From NCBI GenBank assembly GCA_964507325.1, contig CAZDQL010000017.1:1-64000 (forward strand): a stretch of DNA of 64,000 nucleotides, in the 5' to 3' direction. The notes below the pieces were generated by a model. The model had not been told where the DNA came from and did no database searches. It saw only the letters and a program-made list of their open reading frames with translations. The DNA comes from CAZDQL01 sp964507325. Its GTDB lineage: Bacteria > Planctomycetota > UBA1135 > GCA-002686595. This document shows positions 56,127 through 64,000 of this stretch, piece after piece (within the stretch, counting starts at the first letter, position 1; every line of letters starts with the position of its first letter). The translations under genes were made by a program, and so were the position numbers.

Positions 56127-56132
56127 GACAGC

Positions 56133-56158
56133 GGCCGGCGGCCCACCCGCCGCCGGTC
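56133..56158 (+). terminator. GC-rich hairpin after tRNA-Arg
   Basis: GGCCGGCGGC at 56133-56142 pairs with GCCGCCGGTC at 56149-56158 (one G-T pair) around CCACCC. It lies 6 bp after the tRNA and may terminate it. No T tract follows. Confidence 0.55.
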
Positions 56159-56166
56159 GGCCCAAT

Positions 56167-56208
56167 GCGGTGAGTTCGATGCGGTGAATCCAGCGCGGTG
56201 AGTCCGCC
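56167..56208 (+). repeat. Three 14-bp tandem repeats before tadA
   Basis: Units beginning GCGGTGA occur at 56167, 56181 and 56195, each 14 bp, with small differences in the last seven bases. They lie 49 bp before the tadA GTG. They could be slippage products or a protein-binding array. Confidence 0.6.
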
Positions 56209-56256
56209 ACCGCCCGAAACCAGAAGTCCTACCCCGGACCGGGGAGAACGAGGCGC

Positions 56257-56772
56257 GTGATCCCTGATCCGCTACCTGACAACACGACGAGCGGGGGGCA
56301 CCCACGTCCCCCCGCCGAGGAGTTCGCCCGCGACCTGCACTTCATGGACCTGGCCCTGGAGGAGGCGCGACGCGCGCGCGATCTCGACGAGGTCCCGGTC
56401 GGGGCCGTGATCGTGCTGGACGACCGCGTCGTAGGCCGTGGCCACAACCGCACGCGCACGGAGCGCACCCCCCTGGCCCACGCCGAGCTGATCGCCCTGG
56501 CCGAAGCGTTCGCGTCGACCGGGGACGCGCGCCTGCCGGGGGCGGTCGTCTACTCGACGGTCGAGCCCTGCTTCATGTGCGCCGGCGCCCTGTCCCACGC
56601 ACGGGTGGCCCGTGCGGTGTGGGGGGTGCGCGATCCCAAGTTCGGCGGCTGCGCCTCCCTGGGGGCGGTGCTGACCGATGCGCGCATGAATCACCGCGCG
56701 CAGATCACCGAGGGTGTGCGCGCCGACGAAGCACGCGAGCTCCTGCAATCGTTCTTTCGAAGCAAACGCTAG
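56257..56772 (+). CDS. tadA: tRNA adenosine(34) deaminase TadA
   Basis: TadA converts A34 of tRNA-Arg(ACG) to inosine. The zinc site is His75 in HAE (with catalytic Glu77) and Cys105/Cys108 in EPCFMC; the N-terminal LDEVPVGAVIV and C-terminal GACASLGAV-like (GGCASLGAVL) stretches are typical. From GTG at 56257 it has 171 residues; an internal ATG at 56344 would remove 29 residues but would cut into the first helix. The neighbouring tRNA-Arg is its expected substrate. Confidence 0.92.
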   Translation: MIPDPLPDNTTSGGHPRPPAEEFARDLHFMDLALEEARRARDLDEVPVGAVIVLDDRVVGRGHNRTRTERTPLAHAELIALAEAFASTGDARLPGAVVYSTVEPCFMCAGALSHARVARAVWGVRDPKFGGCASLGAVLTDARMNHRAQITEGVRADEARELLQSFFRSKR

Positions 56773-56788
56773 GTGGCCGAGCGCGCCT

Positions 56789-56809
56789 GGAGACGCCGCG
56801 AGGGTCTCC
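56789..56809 (+). terminator. Hairpin between tadA and tRNA-Ser
   Basis: GGAGAC at 56789-56794 pairs with GTCTCC at 56804-56809, just after the tadA stop. Six pairs with a nine-base loop and no T tract make it a weak terminator candidate. Confidence 0.35.
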
Positions 56810-56841
56810 GACGCGGCGCGTCCGCCGCCCGTCGACCCGAC

Positions 56842-56931
56842 GGAGAGGTGCCAGAGTGGCTGAATGGACTGGTTTCGAAAACCAGCGTGTCCTTTTGGGC
56901 ACCGGGGGTTCAAATCCCTCCCTCTCCGCCA
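56842..56931 (+). tRNA. trnS: tRNA-Ser (anticodon CGA)
   Basis: This is a class II tRNA of 90 bases with acceptor GGAGAGG/CCTCTCC. The loop in CTGGTTTCGAAAACCAG shows CGA. A long variable arm follows, and CCA is encoded. A second serine tRNA begins 39 bp later. Confidence 0.95.
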
Positions 56932-56970
56932 CCCCTCGACGGACGGCTCGCCGCCTGGCGCAACCGAATC

Positions 56971-57061
<91 letters not shown>

Positions 57062-57080
57062 CCCACAACAGGAGGTACGA

Positions 57081-57221
57081 TCGACGTCACGAGCCCGGCG
57101 GTGGGCCCGGTCCCACGCGATGGGTCGGTCCTGAACCGGGTCAGGCCGGGAACGGAGCAGCCCTAGGGATCCCGCCCCATGCGCGAGGTGCCCGGGCCTT
57201 CCGGCGGGCTCGTGACGTCGA
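57081..57221 (+). ncRNA. ffs: Signal recognition particle RNA, small bacterial type
   Basis: The conserved SRP core is visible around 57130-57165 (GTCAGGCCGGGAACGGAGCA with flanking GGTCCTGAACC), which binds Ffh. The ends TCGACGTCACGAGCCC (57081-57096) and GGGCTCGTGACGTCGA (57206-57221) are perfect 16-bp complements closing one long helix. About 141 bases, it is longer than the 114-base E. coli RNA and has no Alu domain. It lies between tRNA-Ser and dnaX, a common position. Exact ends are inferred from the stem. Confidence 0.85.
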
Positions 57222-57286
57222 CTCTCCCGGCGGCCCCCCCCTGCGCCAGCTAGGGCGAGCCGCCCCGCGGGTACACTGACCCTCGC

Positions 57287-58864
57287 ATGTCCTACCTGGT
57301 CCTCGCGCGCAAGTACCGTCCCCGCACCTTCGACGAGGTCGTGGGGCAGGAGAACACCACCCGCGTCCTGCAGGGGGCCATCTCCTCCGGACGGATCGGA
57401 CACGCCTACCTCTTCACGGGGCCGCGCGGCACGGGCAAGACGACCAGCGCGCGGCTCTTCGCCAAGGCCCTCAACTGCGAGACGGGGCCGGCTGACGAGC
57501 CGTGCGGGACCTGCGAGCGCTGCCGGAGCCTCGATTCCGGAGCGGAGGTCGACGTGCTCGAGATCGACGCCGCCTCCAACACCGGGGTGGATCACGTCCG
57601 GGAGCTGCGCGATCAAGCGGCCTACGTGCCCCTGCGCGCGCGCTTCAAGATCTACATCGTGGACGAGGTCCACATGCTCTCCAAGGCGGCCTTCAACGCC
57701 CTGTTGAAGACGCTCGAGGAGCCCCCGCCCCACGTCAAGTTCCTCTTCGCGACCACCGAGCTGCACAAGGTGCCCGACACGGTGCTCTCGCGCTGCCAGG
57801 TGCTGCGGCTCTCCCCCCTGCCCGAGGGGGCGATCGCCGCCCGGCTGGCCGAGGTCTTCGCCGCCGAGGAGATCGCAGCCGAAGCCGGGGTGGTGGAGGA
57901 CCTCGCGCGCCGCGCCCGCGGCGGGATGCGCGACGCCCTGTCGATGGCCGATCAGCTGGTGGCGCTGGTGGGGTCCCGTCCGCAGCTCTCCGACTGCGAA
58001 CGTCTGGCGACCGAGGGCTCCCGGGCGGCGATCGAGGAGGTCGTCGAGCGCGTCCTGGCGGGGGATCGCGTCGGGCTCCTGGGGGCCCTGCCGGCGCGGG
58101 AGGGGAGCGAGCCGGAGTTTCTCGCCGGCCTGCTCGATCACCTCCGCGGCTGCCTCTTGGCCGCCCTCCTGGGGGAGCGCGTGCCGGTGATGCCCCCTGC
58201 CGAGGGGGATCCCGACCAGCGCCAGGCGCTCGCCGCGCGGGGCAAGTCGATCGGTGCTCGACGCCTCGAGCTCTGGCTGCAGGAGCTCCTCCACGCCCGC
58301 GAGCGCATGCGCCTGCTCCCCTCCCACGCGCGCCTGGTCCTGGAGGTGACCCTGCTGGATCTCTGCCGCGAGGAGAGCGTCCTGGGCCTGGACGAGCTGG
58401 CGTCCCGTCTGGAGGCCCTCGAGGCCCGCCTGGCGGGGGACTCCCCGCCCCCTTCCGCGCCCCCCGAGCCCCAGGCCCCCGCCGAGCTCCGACCCCCGCC
58501 CAAGCCGCAGGACGCGCCCCCGCGCTCCGCCGCGCGCCCCACCAGCGTGGCCGAGACCTGGACGCGCTTCCTCGATGAGCTGGAGGAGGCCAGCCCCAGC
58601 CTGCGCGCCCTGATCACCCGCCGCGGCCGGCTGGGGGCCTTCCGGGGGGGGCGCGCCACCGTGAAGCTCGTCGACCTGAGCGCCGAGGAGCGCTTGCTGG
58701 TGGGGGAGGTGCGCAACGTCAAGACCTGCTCGCGGGCCTTCTCGAGGGCCGCCGGGCAGGAGGTGGAGCTCGCCTTCGAGGACTCCGCCCGCTCCGCCCC
58801 CGGATCCGCGGACCCCTTCACCAAGTCGGTTGCGGATCTGTTCGAGGGGCGCATCGAGGAATAG
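57287..58864 (+). CDS. dnaX: DNA polymerase III subunit gamma/tau
   Basis: DnaX is the clamp-loader ATPase. The 525-residue protein has ARKYRPRTFDEVVGQE, Walker A GPRGTGKT, the zinc cysteines (NCETGPADEPCGTCERC), Walker B with VDEVHML, and the arginine-finger region VLSRCQVL. A Pro-rich linker (about 385-420) leads to a small C-terminal domain (AETWTRFLDELEEASP). TACACT lies 9 bp before the ATG. ybaB and recR follow closely. Confidence 0.96.
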   Translation: MSYLVLARKYRPRTFDEVVGQENTTRVLQGAISSGRIGHAYLFTGPRGTGKTTSARLFAKALNCETGPADEPCGTCERCRSLDSGAEVDVLEIDAASNTGVDHVRELRDQAAYVPLRARFKIYIVDEVHMLSKAAFNALLKTLEEPPPHVKFLFATTELHKVPDTVLSRCQVLRLSPLPEGAIAARLAEVFAAEEIAAEAGVVEDLARRARGGMRDALSMADQLVALVGSRPQLSDCERLATEGSRAAIEEVVERVLAGDRVGLLGALPAREGSEPEFLAGLLDHLRGCLLAALLGERVPVMPPAEGDPDQRQALAARGKSIGARRLELWLQELLHARERMRLLPSHARLVLEVTLLDLCREESVLGLDELASRLEALEARLAGDSPPPSAPPEPQAPAELRPPPKPQDAPPRSAARPTSVAETWTRFLDELEEASPSLRALITRRGRLGAFRGGRATVKLVDLSAEERLLVGEVRNVKTCSRAFSRAAGQEVELAFEDSARSAPGSADPFTKSVADLFEGRIEE

Positions 58865-58874
58865 CCTGGAAGGT

Positions 58875-59198
58875 ATGAGCGGACCGTTCGGAGAGATGGG
58901 CAGCCTCCTGCAGCAGGCCCAGAAGATGCAGCGCGCCATGGACGAGGCCCGCGCCGAGCTCAGGGAGACGATCGTCGACGGCAGCGCCGGTGGGGGGGTG
59001 GTGCGCGCCAAGGTCACCGGCGAGGGCCAGGTGGAGAAGATCGAGATCTCCGACGAGGCCCTGCGGGCCGGCGACAAGTCCCTCCTGGAGGAGCTGGTGC
59101 TGGCCGCCGTGCGCGACGGCATCGACCGCGCCACGCGCCTGCGCGAGCAACGCCTGGCCAAGGTCACCGGCGGCTTGAACCTCCCGGGCCTGACCTGA
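58875..59198 (+). CDS. ybaB: Nucleoid-associated protein, YbaB/EbfC family
   Basis: The 107-residue protein binds DNA and is often encoded between dnaX and recR, as here. It has the family pattern GSLLQQAQKMQRAMDEARAEL, GGGVVRAKVTGEGQVEKIEI, and a C-terminal helix. The ATG at 58875 is the family start; the frame is open a little upstream into dnaX. Confidence 0.95.
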   Translation: MSGPFGEMGSLLQQAQKMQRAMDEARAELRETIVDGSAGGGVVRAKVTGEGQVEKIEISDEALRAGDKSLLEELVLAAVRDGIDRATRLREQRLAKVTGGLNLPGLT

Positions 59199-59210
59199 GG
59201 GAACGCGGGC

Positions 59211-59819
59211 GTGCCCTACCCCACCCCGGTCGAGGCCTTGGTGGAGGCCTTCCAACGCCTGCCCGGCGTCGGGCGCCGCGGCGCCGAGCGCATGACCTTC
59301 CACGTCCTGCGCGACCCCTCTTCCGTGGAGCTGGCGCGCGCCATCGAGCGCGCACTGGGTGAGGCGCGGCGCTGCGAGCTGTGCGGCAACCTGTGCGAGG
59401 CGGCGCGCTGCCCCGTCTGCGAGGACGAGGAGCGGGACGGGAGCGTCGTGTGCGTGGTCGAGGAGCCGCGCCACGTCGAGGCCCTGGAGCGGGCGGGGGT
59501 CTTCCGCGGTCGCTACCACGTGCTGATGGGCTCCCTCAATCCCGCCGACGGCACCGAGGACCGGCACCTGAGCCTGGCCACCCTGGTGCGGCGGGTGCGC
59601 GAGGGCGGGATCCGCGAGCTGATCCTGGCCACCGACCCCGACCGCGAGGGGGAGGCGACCGCGCTGCTCGTCCTGGAGGCGGTCGAGGCCCTGGGGCGCG
59701 AGGACCTGGTGGTCACCCGCCTCGCGCGGGGGATGCCGGCGGGCAGCGCCATCGAGTACCTGCACCGCGGCGTGCTCGAGGACGCGCTGGAGGGGCGCCG
59801 TCCGGTGCGGCGCCGGTAG
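59211..59819 (+). CDS. recR: Recombination mediator RecR
   Basis: RecR works with RecF/RecO to load RecA. The 202-residue protein starts at GTG and has the HhH segment FQRLPGVGRRGAERM, the zinc finger CELCGNLCEAARCPVC, and a Toprim domain (VCVVEEPRHVEALE, ATDPDREGEATALL). The length is normal. The family's usual NPxxxGE-type positions read NPSTxGE as DPDREGE. Confidence 0.95.
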   Translation: MPYPTPVEALVEAFQRLPGVGRRGAERMTFHVLRDPSSVELARAIERALGEARRCELCGNLCEAARCPVCEDEERDGSVVCVVEEPRHVEALERAGVFRGRYHVLMGSLNPADGTEDRHLSLATLVRRVREGGIRELILATDPDREGEATALLVLEAVEALGREDLVVTRLARGMPAGSAIEYLHRGVLEDALEGRRPVRRR

Positions 59820-59860
59820 GGCGCTCAACCAAAGTCGAGAGCGCGTCGATACGGCTCTCG

Positions 59861-61201
59861 ATGTCCCACCAAGGCCTCTCCCTCGGGCTGGAAACGCGCC
59901 TGGGCCAGGAACTGCACCTGGCCCCGCGGATGCTGCAGTCGATCCAGGTCCTCGAGCTCCCCACGCTGGAGCTGGAGGCGTGGTTGACCGAGCAGGCCCA
60001 GTCGAACGAGGCGCTGGAGCTCGATCCGCCCAGCGTCGTCGAGGCAGGGCCCCGCGGCTCCCGCGAGGCCACCGAGGCCCACGATCAGATGCTGCGCAAC
60101 CAGCCGGACCGCCGGCTGAGCCTGTGCTCCCTGGTCGAGACCCAACTGGCGACCGCCGACCTGCCCGCGGAGCTGGAGGAGTGGGTGCGCTTCCTGGTGG
60201 GGTGTCTCGACCCCCGGGGGCACCTCTCCACCCCCGACGAGGTGCTCCTGGAGTTCGCCCGCACCCAGGGGCTGCCCGGTGGAGCGGCCCAGCTCGGCGC
60301 GGCGATCGCGGCGCTGCAAGGGCTCGACCCGCGGGGGATCGGGGCGCGGGACGCCATCGAGGCCCTGCTCCTGCAACTCGATCCCAAGGACCCCGACTAC
60401 GCCGAGCTCTGCCGCCTCTTGGAGGAGTTCCTCGAAGAGCTGGCCCTGAACCGCCTACCCGCCGTGGCCACCGCCATGGGCCTCGAGATGGCGGACCTCC
60501 AGCGTCTGCTCTCCATCCTGAGCGAGCTCGATCCACGCCCCGCGGCGGAGCTCGCGCAGGAGGCCGCGCCCACGATCACTCCGGAGCTCGAGGTGCGGCT
60601 CGGGGAGGACGGAGGGTGGGAGGTCGAGCTCATGCGCGGCGCCCTGCCGTCGGTGCGCGTCGATCCGCTGGTGGGGGAGTTGGCCCGCGACGGGCGCAGC
60701 AGCGCCGACGTGCGCCGCTACCTGCGCGGGAAGCTGGATCGGGCGCGCTGGGTCGTCGACGCCGTGGCCCAGCGCGGTGCGACCCTGCTGCGCGTGGCCG
60801 AGGCGGTCTTCGCCCGCCAGCGGGACTACCTGCGCCACGGCCCGGGCCACCTGGTGCCCCTGACGATGACCGCAGTGGCCGAGGAGCTCGACTTGCACGT
60901 CTCCACGATCAGCCGCTCTGTCGCCGGGAAGCACGTTCAGACCCCCTGGGAGACCCTCCCCATGCGCGAGCTCTTCCAGGCCGCAGCGGGGGAGGGCCAG
61001 CAGAGCGTGCGTCGCGACGTGCGCGAGCTCGTGCGGCAGGTCTTCGATGAGGAGGACAAGGCCAGCCCCCTCTCCGACGACGAGGCCGTCCAGGAGATCG
61101 AGCAGCGCGGGGTCAAGATCGCGCGGCGCACGGTCGCCAAGTACCGCAAGGAGCTGGGGATCCCGAGCTCCTACCGGCGGCGGGAGTTCCCCGGCGGGTG
61201 A
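59861..61201 (+). CDS. rpoN: RNA polymerase sigma-54 factor
   Basis: Sigma-54 directs transcription that needs enhancer-binding ATPases. The 446-residue protein has the Gln/Leu-rich region I (LETRLGQELHLAPRMLQSIQVLELPTLEL), an acidic linker, the core-binding region, the HTH (VAEELDLHVSTISRSVAGKHV) and the RpoN box ARRTVAKYR near the end. The ATG at 59861 gives the family start. ptsN and HPr downstream fit the common rpoN neighbourhood. Confidence 0.96.
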   Translation: MSHQGLSLGLETRLGQELHLAPRMLQSIQVLELPTLELEAWLTEQAQSNEALELDPPSVVEAGPRGSREATEAHDQMLRNQPDRRLSLCSLVETQLATADLPAELEEWVRFLVGCLDPRGHLSTPDEVLLEFARTQGLPGGAAQLGAAIAALQGLDPRGIGARDAIEALLLQLDPKDPDYAELCRLLEEFLEELALNRLPAVATAMGLEMADLQRLLSILSELDPRPAAELAQEAAPTITPELEVRLGEDGGWEVELMRGALPSVRVDPLVGELARDGRSSADVRRYLRGKLDRARWVVDAVAQRGATLLRVAEAVFARQRDYLRHGPGHLVPLTMTAVAEELDLHVSTISRSVAGKHVQTPWETLPMRELFQAAAGEGQQSVRRDVRELVRQVFDEEDKASPLSDDEAVQEIEQRGVKIARRTVAKYRKELGIPSSYRRREFPGG

Positions 61202-61250
61202 GCCGGGCAGCGCGCGCTGCCGCGCCCCGCCGTGTATCTTTTGCCCCGCC

Positions 61251-62066
61251 ATGCGCACCGTCCGCACCCAGATCTCCTACGACGGCTCCCGCTTCTACGG
61301 CTGGCAGCGCCAGGACGGCTTCGATTCCGTCCAGGGGGCCATCGAGGAGGCCCTGACCGCTCTCCTGGGGACCCCGGTCACGGTGCAGGGCGCCGGGCGT
61401 ACGGACACCGGTGTACACGCCCTGCGGCAGGTGGCCCACTTCCACGTCGACACCCGCCTCGACGACGACCGCCTGCGTCACGCCCTCAACGCCCACCTGG
61501 TGCCGGGGGTCGTCATCGACCGGCTGGAGACCTGCCGCGACGACTTCCACGCGCGCTTCGACGCCTGCGGGAAGCGCTACCTCTACTGGACCGCCACCAC
61601 CCGCTTCCGCCCCCCCTTCGCCGGCGAGCTCGTGCACTGGGTGCGCGATCCTCTCGACCTGGACGCGATGCGCGCCGCCGCCGCGCGCATGGTCGGCACC
61701 CACGATTTCGCCGCCTTCAGCAACGCCGGCTCCGAGCGCGCGACCAGCGTGCGCCGGGTCTCCGGCGTGCGCCTGCTCGCCCGCCGCGAGCGCTTCGCGG
61801 TGGTCGTGCAGGGGGACGGGTTCCTCTACAACATGGTGCGCAACATGGTCGGGACCCTCTTGGACGTGGGGCGTGGCAAGCGGGTCCCGGAGTGCGTCGA
61901 GCGAGCCTTGGCCAGCGGCGATCGGGACCAGGTCGGTCCCACCGCTCCCGCTCGCGGGCTCTACCTCCTGCGCGTCCTCTACGTCGAGCCCGTCTTCCCC
62001 GGCCGGGACCACGGTCCACACGGGGTTCCGGGGCTGTTTCAGTTCGGGACTCTCCCGCCTTCCTGA
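61251..62066 (+). CDS. truA: tRNA pseudouridine(38-40) synthase TruA
   Basis: TruA makes pseudouridine in the anticodon arm. The 271-residue protein has YDGSRFYGWQRQ, the catalytic Asp in GAGRTDTGVHAL, FSNAGSERATSVRRV, and FLYNMVRNMVGTLLDVGRGK. The C-terminus extends about 15 residues past normal. TATCTT lies 10 bp before the ATG at 61251. Confidence 0.96.
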   Translation: MRTVRTQISYDGSRFYGWQRQDGFDSVQGAIEEALTALLGTPVTVQGAGRTDTGVHALRQVAHFHVDTRLDDDRLRHALNAHLVPGVVIDRLETCRDDFHARFDACGKRYLYWTATTRFRPPFAGELVHWVRDPLDLDAMRAAAARMVGTHDFAAFSNAGSERATSVRRVSGVRLLARRERFAVVVQGDGFLYNMVRNMVGTLLDVGRGKRVPECVERALASGDRDQVGPTAPARGLYLLRVLYVEPVFPGRDHGPHGVPGLFQFGTLPPS

Positions 62067-62400
62067 AAGGAACGCCCATTGGGGCTTCCCGCTTTCGGGC
62101 TGCCTGCCGGCGGGGAGTCGGGGGGGGACCGCACCTGCGACCGCCCCCTACCTTTCACCCTTGACCCATCGCCGAGGAGCGCCCAAGGTAGATCTAACTG
62201 GATGGTCCTCCTCCCCCTCCTCCACGAGCCGTGCCCGGATCGCGGGGCGCAGCGCTCGAGAAGGCCGACCTTCGGCAGTATCGCGGTCTTGGAGGAGCTC
62301 GCACCCGGGGCCTGGGGAGGCCCGCCCCGATCGAACAGGCGTTCACCGAGGGGTGGACGTCTATCCCACCTGCTGTGGACCCCTAACCGGGAGGTTTGAA
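62067..62400 (+). promoter_or_regulatory. Spacer before hpf
   Basis: These 334 bp contain no convincing gene. A TTGACC at 62161-62166 could be a -35 element but no -10 lies at good spacing. GGGCCT at 62308-62313 pairs with AGGCCC at 62318-62323. A clear ribosome-binding sequence GGGAGG precedes the hpf TTG. The region likely carries the hpf promoter and leader. Confidence 0.4.
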
Positions 62401-62718
62401 TTGAAGACACAAGTGTCCATCCTTCACAAGGACTACCCCAGGCGCGTACGCGACATGGTCGACGAGAGGCTACAGGGCCTCTCCCGGTTCTTCGACCGCG
62501 TCGTCTCGGTGCGAGCCAACCTGGAGCGCCAGAACGAGGACCACCGCGTCGAGCTGGTGGCCAACGTGGGCCAAGGATCCGTCCTGGTGGCGGACGTGAA
62601 GGGTGACACCTTCTCGAAGGTGCTGGACGAGGCGATAGACCGCATGACGCGGCAGCTCAAGCGCCACGCCGACAAGTTGACGGTCGAACGTCGCCGCGGG
62701 GGGCGCCCGGGTCGCTGA
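62401..62718 (+). CDS. hpf: Ribosome hibernation-promoting factor (HPF/RaiA family)
   Basis: The protein binds the 30S decoding region in non-growing cells. The 105-residue product from TTG begins LKTQVSILHKDYPRRVRDMV and has LSRFFDRVVSVRANLERQNEDHRVELVANVGQGSVLVADVKGDTFSKVLDEAIDRM (in pieces), ending in a basic tail. It is the short form without a dimerisation domain. GGGAGG at a good distance supports the TTG start. It lies between truA and ptsN, near rpoN, as often seen. Confidence 0.92.
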   Translation: MKTQVSILHKDYPRRVRDMVDERLQGLSRFFDRVVSVRANLERQNEDHRVELVANVGQGSVLVADVKGDTFSKVLDEAIDRMTRQLKRHADKLTVERRRGGRPGR

Positions 62719-62759
62719 CCCGGCTCAGCGTCCCCCTGGTGAGACCGTCGCCGGAGTCG

Positions 62760-62799
62760 GAGCGCCCGGTCGGCCGAGGGCCAGCCGGGCGCTCTCTTT
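62760..62799 (+). terminator. Rho-independent terminator after hpf
   Basis: GAGCGCCCGG at 62760-62769 pairs perfectly with CCGGGCGCTC at 62785-62794, with a further inner GGCC/GGCC pairing. TCTTTC follows. The stem begins 42 bp after the hpf stop. Confidence 0.8.
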
Positions 62800-62883
62800 C
62801 GACCCTGGCCGTACGTCTCCAGGCCCGGCGTTTGGTAGCCTCTCCCCCCTGAATTCCCCAGCCCCTCCCCCTATCCGCGCGCA

Positions 62884-63363
62884 ATGAATTGGTGGAAGCA
62901 GTTCAAACCCAAATCCTGTAGCGTCAAGCTCAAGGCCGAGACGAAGGCCGAGGCCCTCCAGGAGCTGGTCTCGAACATGGTCCACGCGGGGGTCCTGGCG
63001 GCCGACCAGGAGGCCGAGGCACTCAAGGCGCTGACCGCGCGTGAGGAGCTGGCCTCGACCGGCATCGGGATGAGCGTGGCCATCCCCCACGTCAAGATCG
63101 AGTCGTTGAATCGGGCGGTCTGCAGCCTCTCGGTGCACAAGGAGGGCATCGATTGGGCGGCGGTCGACGGCAACCCGGTTCACATTCTCTTCACAGTGCT
63201 CCGGCCCTCGGAGCCCGGCCCGGACCACGACCCCCAGCGCCACCTGGAGATGATGCGTTGGATCGCCAAGCTGGCGCGCGAGTCGGACTTCCGCAACTTC
63301 GCCCGGCGGACCAAGACCAAGACGGAGCTGGTCAATCTCCTCAAGGAGATGTCGACCGTGTAG
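62884..63363 (+). CDS. ptsN: PTS EIIA-type regulatory protein (PtsN family)
   Basis: PtsN is a phosphocarrier regulator. The 159-residue protein has the EIIA fold, with the phosphorylated His69 in IGMSVAIPHVKIE. Other marks are TAREELASTGIG and VHILFTVLRPSE, with the last helix FARRTKTKTELVNLLKEM. It lies between hpf and the HPr gene and downstream of rpoN, the classic nitrogen-PTS context. TAGCCT at 62836 is a possible -10. Confidence 0.9.
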   Translation: MNWWKQFKPKSCSVKLKAETKAEALQELVSNMVHAGVLAADQEAEALKALTAREELASTGIGMSVAIPHVKIESLNRAVCSLSVHKEGIDWAAVDGNPVHILFTVLRPSEPGPDHDPQRHLEMMRWIAKLARESDFRNFARRTKTKTELVNLLKEMSTV

Positions 63364-63433
63364 TGGGGGGCGCAGGCCCGCTGCGGCAGCTCGAGCCCGG
63401 GGGTGTGCCACGCGCGCACGAAGCGAGTGGTGT

Positions 63434-63454
63434 GATGCACCCCCTTGGGGCATC
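63434..63454 (+). promoter_or_regulatory. Hairpin between ptsN and the HPr gene
   Basis: GATG(C)ACCCCC at 63434-63444 pairs with GGGG(C)ATC at 63447-63454. It lies in a 163-bp gap with no gene. No T tract follows. Confidence 0.4.
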
Positions 63455-63526
63455 CTGGTCGACCCCTGCATCGAACGCGCATTGGCCGACCGCGATGCCC
63501 CGCGAGGGTGAATCCCACCACAGACC

Positions 63527-63799
63527 ATGAACATGCGCCTGGCGGTTCGCGTCCTCAACGAGGCGGGCCTGCACGCCCGCCCTTGCCATGCCGTGGTCTC
63601 CCTGGCCCTGGCCCACGACGCTGAGCTCCGGATCGTGCGCGAGGGGCGCGAGGTCAGCGGCCAGAGCATCCTCGAGCTGATGACCCTGGGCGCCGGCCAG
63701 GGTGACGAGCTGACCCTCATCGCCCGGGGCCCCGAGGCGGCACAGCTGCTTGAGGCCCTGCAGGGGCTCTTCGACCGCGGATTCGAAGAAAGCTCCTAA
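63527..63799 (+). CDS. ptsH: HPr-family phosphocarrier protein
   Basis: The 90-residue protein has the active His16 in NEAGLHARPCHAVV and the regulatory Ser47 in SGQSILELMTLGAG. HPr accepts phosphate from enzyme I and passes it to EIIA proteins such as the adjacent PtsN. It could be the nitrogen-branch NPr (ptsO). A second Met lies two residues in. Confidence 0.93.
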   Translation: MNMRLAVRVLNEAGLHARPCHAVVSLALAHDAELRIVREGREVSGQSILELMTLGAGQGDELTLIARGPEAAQLLEALQGLFDRGFEESS

Positions 63800-63898
63800 A
63801 CCCCTCCCCCCTGGCCGTCCGAAACCGAGACAGCGGACCTCCGGGGCGCACCATCCTCTGCTCCGGCACCCGCCGACCTTCCGAAAGAGCAGGGACGA

Positions 63899-64000
63899 GT
63901 GTTTCGAAGAGCCAAGAGCGTCGTCGGGCTGGACCTGGGGTCCTCCGTGGTCAAGGCCGTGGAGATCACCCTGGACGGTCCCGAGCCTGTGATCACGGGT
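63899..64000 (+). CDS. pilM: PilM-like protein, N-terminus only (cut by window end)
   Basis: From GTG at 63899, 34 codons read FRRAKSVVGLDLGSSVVKAVEI and a little more. VGLDLGSSVVKAVE is the phosphate-1 motif of PilM, the actin-like protein in the type IV pilus inner-membrane platform. AGGG lies about five bases upstream. The gene continues beyond the window, so assignment rests on this motif. Confidence 0.7.
   Translation, partial: MFRRAKSVVGLDLGSSVVKAVEITLDGPEPVITG

Overview
The window is a GC-rich bacterial chromosome segment made almost entirely of conserved housekeeping genes. The fused SecD-SecF protein, the three-helix SecE ending in an IETESELRKVSWPS-type segment, MutS2, sigma-54 with PtsN/HPr, and the lack of an rpmD gene together suggest Planctomycetota or a close relative. 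This is inference from gene content and sequence style; no 16S gene is present.

Left part (1-18700). A minus-strand trmD-rplS-secDF cluster is followed by ribE and a convergent spacer holding a 41-base G run inside a 16-bp inverted repeat. A minus-strand phospholipid-transport operon comes next: an unusual lipoprotein with WPxF-type repeats, then mlaE, mlaF and mlaD. On the plus strand lie trpS, two lipoproteins and dtd, then an HU-family gene, an anchored protein of unknown function, a short mutS2, a receiver-domain protein and aroC.

Central part (18700-51400). A tRNA Thr-Tyr-Gly-Thr cluster leads into tuf-rpmG-secE-nusG-rplKAJL-rpoBC. The rpsL-rpsG unit, a Tsr3 (DUF367)-like gene and a divergent fusA follow. 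The full S10-spc-alpha run goes from rpsJ to rplQ, with secY, adk, infA and rpmJ inside it. Promoter-like TTGACM/TANNNT pairs stand before the tRNA cluster, rpsL and rpsJ. Strong hairpins with T-rich tails follow rpsG and fusA, so the str region is split into separate units.

Right part (51400-64000). A minus-strand argF'-dnaE pair converges on rplQ. On the plus strand come tRNA-Arg, tadA, two tRNA-Ser genes, the SRP RNA, dnaX-ybaB-recR, rpoN, truA, hpf, ptsN, an HPr gene and the start of a pilM-like gene cut by the window edge.

Points that do not fit the routine picture are the Tsr3-like gene beside fusA, the WPxF lipoprotein coupled to mlaE, an arginine tail on IF-1, acidic tails on several ribosomal proteins, Arg at the streptomycin-resistance position 88 of S12, a 19-bp motif at the ends of three minus-strand genes, and the G-run element. 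I saw no CRISPR array, transposase or prophage gene.
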